A DNA stretch of 64,000 bases. Origin: G963663315 sp963663315 (GTDB lineage: Bacteria > Pseudomonadota > Gammaproteobacteria > Arenicellales > Poriferihabitantaceae). Position numbers and translations under genes: made by a program. This document shows, one piece after another, positions 60,400 through 64,000 of the stretch; within the stretch, counting starts at the first letter, position 1; each line of letters starts with the position of its first letter. The stretch covers positions 1,860,001-1,924,000 of the forward strand of contig OY760176.1 in assembly GCA_963663315.1 (NCBI GenBank). The letters run 5' to 3'. Under the pieces are notes generated by a model. That model was not told where the DNA came from. It did no database searches and saw only the letters and a list, made by a program, of their open reading frames with translations.

Positions 60400-60499
60400 C
60401 TGGACAAGACAGTAAAATTCGATTGAAATCAACTCCGGGTTAGGTGATGATCGCCTTCCTGATTTTCCCGTATTTTAACTTTTATTTTTGATAACGAAC

Positions 60500-61804
60500 A
60501 TGACGAGAGTGGAACAAATCAAGGCGGTGGAAAATGAATGGACGACCAACCCGCGATGGACAAATGTAACACGAGGTTACGGCGCAGAAGATGTGGTTCG
60601 TCTGCGTGGATCTGTTCAGCCTGAGTTGACATATGCCCAACGTGGCGCCGATAGACTCTGGAATCTGATTAATGGAGGCGCCAACAAGGGTTATGTGAAT
60701 TGCCTGGGAGCGCTGACAGCAGGTCAGGCGGTACAACAAGCCAAAGCAGGGGTTGAAGCCATTTATCTGTCTGGCTGGCAGGTGGCCGCAGACAATAACA
60801 GTTCCGAAAACATGTATCCGGATCAATCACTATATGCCTATGATTCGGTGCCTACTGTAATTCGCAGAATCAATAATTCCTTCGCCCGTGCAGATCAGAT
60901 TCAATGGTCACGTGGCATTGATGAATCAAGCGATGAATATATTGATTACTTCCTACCCATTGTCGCGGATGCTGAAGCCGGATTCGGTGGTGTTCTGAAC
61001 GCATTCGAACTGGCCAAGAACATGATCATCAATGGCGCTGCCGGGGTGCATTTTGAAGATCAGCTCGCTGCGGTTAAAAAATGCGGGCACATGGGTGGAA
61101 AGGTACTGGTTCCGACCGCAGAAGCGGTCCAGAAGCTGATTGCCGCCCGACTCGCTGCAGATGTGCTTGGCGTTCCGACCCTGATCCTTGCGCGCACCGA
61201 TGCTGAGGCAGCGAATCTGCTCACTTCAGACTTTGATGACAGGGACAAGCCCTTTCTCACAGGTGAACGTACTTCTGAAGGCTTCTATCGTGTAAAAAAC
61301 GGTTCGGAGCAAGCAATTTCCAGAGGTGTTTCCTATGCTCCCTACTCAGATTTGATCTGGTGTGAGACCGCAACCCCTGACCTGGGGTTTGCACGGGAAT
61401 ACGCCGATGCAATACATGAGAAATATCCTGATCAGCTTCTGGCCTACAACTGTTCGCCATCATTCAACTGGAAGAAAAACCTGAGTGACAAGGATATCGC
61501 TGGTTTTCAGGAAGAAATTGCAGCCATGGGTTACAAATACCAGTTCATCACTCTGGCGGGCATCCATAACATGTGGTATCACATGTACGATCTGGCTTAT
61601 GAGTATGCCAGGGGAGAGGGTATGCGCCATTATGTTGAGAAAGTACAGGAGCCGGAGTTCTCTGCTGCATCCAGGGGATATACTTTTATTGCCCACCAGC
61701 AGGAAGTCGGCGCCGGTTACTTCGATGATGTGACTACCACTATTCAGGGAGGCTCATCCTCAGTGACTTCATTAACCGGTTCCACCGAAGAAGACCAATT
61801 CTGA
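60500..61804 (+). CDS. aceA: Isocitrate lyase
   Basis: Isocitrate lyase splits isocitrate to glyoxylate and succinate in the glyoxylate shunt. The 434-residue protein has the catalytic motif KKCGHMGGKVLVPT (about residue 190) and the substrate segment YNCSPSFNWKKNL (about 320). The ATG at 60500 is preferred over the TTG at 60488. It is followed by aceK, the usual glyoxylate-shunt arrangement. Carnitine and acyl-CoA catabolism would feed acetyl-CoA into this route. Confidence 0.96.
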   Translation: MTRVEQIKAVENEWTTNPRWTNVTRGYGAEDVVRLRGSVQPELTYAQRGADRLWNLINGGANKGYVNCLGALTAGQAVQQAKAGVEAIYLSGWQVAADNNSSENMYPDQSLYAYDSVPTVIRRINNSFARADQIQWSRGIDESSDEYIDYFLPIVADAEAGFGGVLNAFELAKNMIINGAAGVHFEDQLAAVKKCGHMGGKVLVPTAEAVQKLIAARLAADVLGVPTLILARTDAEAANLLTSDFDDRDKPFLTGERTSEGFYRVKNGSEQAISRGVSYAPYSDLIWCETATPDLGFAREYADAIHEKYPDQLLAYNCSPSFNWKKNLSDKDIAGFQEEIAAMGYKYQFITLAGIHNMWYHMYDLAYEYARGEGMRHYVEKVQEPEFSAASRGYTFIAHQQEVGAGYFDDVTTTIQGGSSSVTSLTGSTEEDQF

Positions 61805-61861
61805 TTGCACCGTTACCATTACAACCAGCGCTTGTACACAGTGTACGGACGCTGAATCGTC

Positions 61862-63640
61862 ATGTGCTCTGAACGTATTAATCGTGATCTGGACAAGCAG
61901 GTTGCCGAAACCATTTTATATGGCTTCAATCGACATTACACCCGATTCAGGGAAATCACCGTCGAGGCAAAACATCGTTTCGAAACGGCGGACTGGGAAG
62001 GTGAGGTTCAGGCCCGCAAGGACAGAATCTGGTTTTATGACCGGCGGGTCGATGAAACCGTTGACTACATCAACCATAATCTCGATCTTGATCTGGAGCA
62101 TCTCGACCAATCGCTTTGGCAGGATATCAAGCGCCGGTACATGTGGTTGCTTTACGAACACAAACAACCCGAACTCGCCGAAAGTTTCTACAATTCGGTA
62201 TTTTGCCGCCTGTTTGATCGCAGTTATTTCAACAATCGACACATATTTGTAAAACCCGGCAGTGCAATTGATTTCCTCGACATAGATGATCCTGTCTATA
62301 CCAGTTACTACCCTGATGAGACCGGTCTGAAGCCGACATTCAATCAGATTCTCAATAGTTTCGATCTTAAAAACAGTTGGCAGGATATACAAAGAGATCT
62401 GGATTTATTGGTCGAGAACTTCGGGCCTTGCCTCGAATCCACGATCAAACCCCTGCCCCACCGACAACTTCAGGTGATATCCTCCCTGTTTTACCGGAAC
62501 AAGGCCGCCTATATTGTTGGTCGGGCACTAATCGGACATGATCGCCAATCATTTGTAATACCGCTGCTGTTATCGCAAGACCTGGAGCTGTACATTGACA
62601 CCATCATCACCGACCAGAATGATGTTGCGCTCATTTTCAGTTTCACTCGTGCCTACTTCATGGTCAATACCTCTGTACCGGCTGGCATGGTTGGCTTTCT
62701 GCACGAAATTCTACCCACACGAAGCAAAGCGGATATCTACACTTCCATCGGCTTCCAGAAACAGGGCAAAACACTTTTTTACAGACAGTTTCTCCATCAT
62801 CTGCAACATTCAAGCGACAAGCTGATTATTGCGCCAGGTATAAAAGGAATGGTGATGAGCGTATTTACATTACCCTCCTTCCCATTCGTGTTCAAAGTCA
62901 TCAAGGATCATTTTGCGCCGCCCAAAAACATTGATCGCTCTACCGTCAAAAGAAAATATCAAATGGTAAAAATGCATGATCGTGTTGGCAGGATGGCAGA
63001 CACACTCGAATTCTCCCACGTTGCATTTCCAATCGAGCGCTTTTCCGATGAACTTCTGGCGGAATTGGAAACGTCCATTCCGGGCAACATGAGCATGGAA
63101 AATGACTTTGTTATTATCCGGCACCTGTACATAGAAAGAAGAATGGTGCCATTGAACATCTATCTGGATACCGATGACAATGAAATGATAGAAACAGGGG
63201 TCAAAAGCTATGGTGATGCGATAAAGGAAATGATCGCGGCAAATATATTTCCCGGCGATATGCTGCTGAAGAACTTTGGTGTTACCCGCCATAACCGGGT
63301 AATATTCTATGACTATGATGAAATCTGCCATATGACAGAGATAAAAATCCGGTCAGTACCAAAGGCAAGGACCGAAGAAGAAGAGTTTTCATCTGAACCC
63401 TGGTTTCAAGTGGCAGATAATGATTTCTTCCCTGAACAATTTGAGCATTTCGTAATCAACCTTCCCAAAGTGCGGGAACGGTTCCTGATTCATCATCCAG
63501 AGCTTCTGAATCCGTCCTATTGGAAGACAATTCAAAATGATATTATTGCGAAGAAACGTCATGACGTATTTCCATATCATCAAATGAAGCGATTTTGTGT
63601 CCGGTATCCGGACCGTTACGCTCTGCCACCGGCAGATTGA
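61862..63640 (+). CDS. aceK: Isocitrate dehydrogenase kinase/phosphatase
   Basis: AceK phosphorylates and dephosphorylates isocitrate dehydrogenase and so splits flux between the TCA cycle and glyoxylate shunt. The 592-residue protein has the ATP-binding loop APGIKGMVMSVFTLPSFPFV (about residue 318) and the kinase/phosphatase segment MLLKNFGVTRHNRVIFYDYD (about 465). It starts 57 bases after aceA. Confidence 0.96.
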   Translation: MCSERINRDLDKQVAETILYGFNRHYTRFREITVEAKHRFETADWEGEVQARKDRIWFYDRRVDETVDYINHNLDLDLEHLDQSLWQDIKRRYMWLLYEHKQPELAESFYNSVFCRLFDRSYFNNRHIFVKPGSAIDFLDIDDPVYTSYYPDETGLKPTFNQILNSFDLKNSWQDIQRDLDLLVENFGPCLESTIKPLPHRQLQVISSLFYRNKAAYIVGRALIGHDRQSFVIPLLLSQDLELYIDTIITDQNDVALIFSFTRAYFMVNTSVPAGMVGFLHEILPTRSKADIYTSIGFQKQGKTLFYRQFLHHLQHSSDKLIIAPGIKGMVMSVFTLPSFPFVFKVIKDHFAPPKNIDRSTVKRKYQMVKMHDRVGRMADTLEFSHVAFPIERFSDELLAELETSIPGNMSMENDFVIIRHLYIERRMVPLNIYLDTDDNEMIETGVKSYGDAIKEMIAANIFPGDMLLKNFGVTRHNRVIFYDYDEICHMTEIKIRSVPKARTEEEEFSSEPWFQVADNDFFPEQFEHFVINLPKVRERFLIHHPELLNPSYWKTIQNDIIAKKRHDVFPYHQMKRFCVRYPDRYALPPAD

Positions 63641-63661
63641 CATTTATCCAGACCTTCAACA

Positions 63662-64000
63662 ATGAAAACAGCGGACTTATCAGATGAATATCCGGGAGTA
63701 CGGATTTGTGATCCCGTATTCCGGTCTTTTGGGGGGAATTCACAATTTTATGGTGAAATTCGCACAGTAAAATGCTTTGAAGACAATACCTGTGTACGCC
63801 GGAGTCTTTCAGAAAAAGTCGAGGGCGCGGTATTGGTAGTCGATGCAGGAGGGTCGCAAAGATGCGCTATGCTGGGCGACATGATGGCCCGGATGGGCGC
63901 TGATAATGGCTGGGCCGGTGCAATTTTTTATGGAATGATCAGGGATAGTGCAGAAATTGACAAGATGCCGTTCGGGGTAAAGGCACTCGGAACCACCCCC
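63662..64000 (+). CDS. RraA-family protein, partial
   Basis: The ATG at 63662 opens a frame that runs off the window. The visible 113 residues match the RraA/4-hydroxy-4-methyl-2-oxoglutarate aldolase fold: FGGNSQFYGEIRTVKCFEDN, VLVVDAGGSQRCAMLGDMMA and NGWAGAIFYGMIRD. RraA binds RNase E and slows mRNA decay; related proteins are aldolases. The closeness to RraA motifs favours the first. Confidence 0.9.
   Translation, partial: MKTADLSDEYPGVRICDPVFRSFGGNSQFYGEIRTVKCFEDNTCVRRSLSEKVEGAVLVVDAGGSQRCAMLGDMMARMGADNGWAGAIFYGMIRDSAEIDKMPFGVKALGTTP

Overview
The window is chromosomal DNA of a gammaproteobacterium. The evidence is two conserved gene orders: lptD-surA with murU divergent, and hemA-prfA-prmC divergent from a TPR lipoprotein-lolB-ispE, then tRNA-Gln-prs-rplY-pth-ychF. 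This second order resembles pseudomonads and their relatives. There is no plasmid or phage backbone, and the species cannot be named from the sequence alone.

Region by region. 1-4.4 kb: outer-membrane biogenesis (surA, lptD) and a MurU-type nucleotidyltransferase. 4.4-9.5 kb: a class III aminotransferase and the lower cobalamin pathway (cobS, cobC, cobT, cobU), with a haloacid-dehalogenase-type hydrolase. 9.5-14.2 kb: a signalling locus with an adenylate cyclase, a response-regulator/PP2C phosphatase, a STAS antagonist and an RsbW-like kinase in one operon. A metallophosphoesterase and a single-domain cyclic-nucleotide-binding protein lie beside it. 14.2-30.6 kb: a quaternary-amine (carnitine/betaine) catabolic region with an MttB-family methyltransferase, a dimethylglycine-dehydrogenase-like flavoprotein, acyl-CoA dehydrogenase, CaiD-like hydratase, carnitine dehydrogenase, a Dpp/Opp-type ABC importer and a BKACE enzyme. 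Three genes here are broken: an ADP-forming acyl-CoA synthetase and a 3-hydroxyisobutyrate-dehydrogenase-like gene carry internal deletions, and the carnitine dehydrogenase has two homopolymer frameshifts. 27.4-33.3 kb: accessory DNA with a PIN/RHH toxin-antitoxin pair, an orphan RelB-type antitoxin, a possible transposase scrap, a GIY-YIG nuclease among GTCATTCCCGC repeats, and a ten-repeat Sel1 protein. 33.3-35.4 kb: a bacterial voltage-gated sodium channel and an MFS transporter. 35.4-42.1 kb: prmC, prfA and hemA facing the TPR lipoprotein, lolB and ispE. 42.1-47.1 kb: agmatinase and an autotransporter island between ispE and tRNA-Gln. The autotransporter has a 26-base G tract, an 18-bp minisatellite and a frameshift, and 49-bp direct repeats flank it. 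47.3-50.8 kb: tRNA-Gln, prs, rplY, pth, ychF. 50.8-58.9 kb: metal-insertion genes, namely a NorD-like VWA protein, HypB (with a hypA stub of nine codons), an HbpS/GlcG-like protein, cobaltochelatase CobT and CobS, ferrochelatase and a CbiX-type chelatase. 58.9-64 kb: selO, isocitrate lyase, isocitrate dehydrogenase kinase/phosphatase and a partial rraA-like gene.

How the parts fit. Cobalamin nucleotide-loop genes, CobS/CobT and a corrinoid-type methyltransferase in one window suggest B12-dependent demethylation of quaternary amines, but the broken genes suggest the carnitine route is being lost. The 9.5-14.2 kb locus holds candidates for making, possibly degrading and sensing cAMP together with a partner-switching cascade. 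It is the best candidate here for a little-described integrated system.
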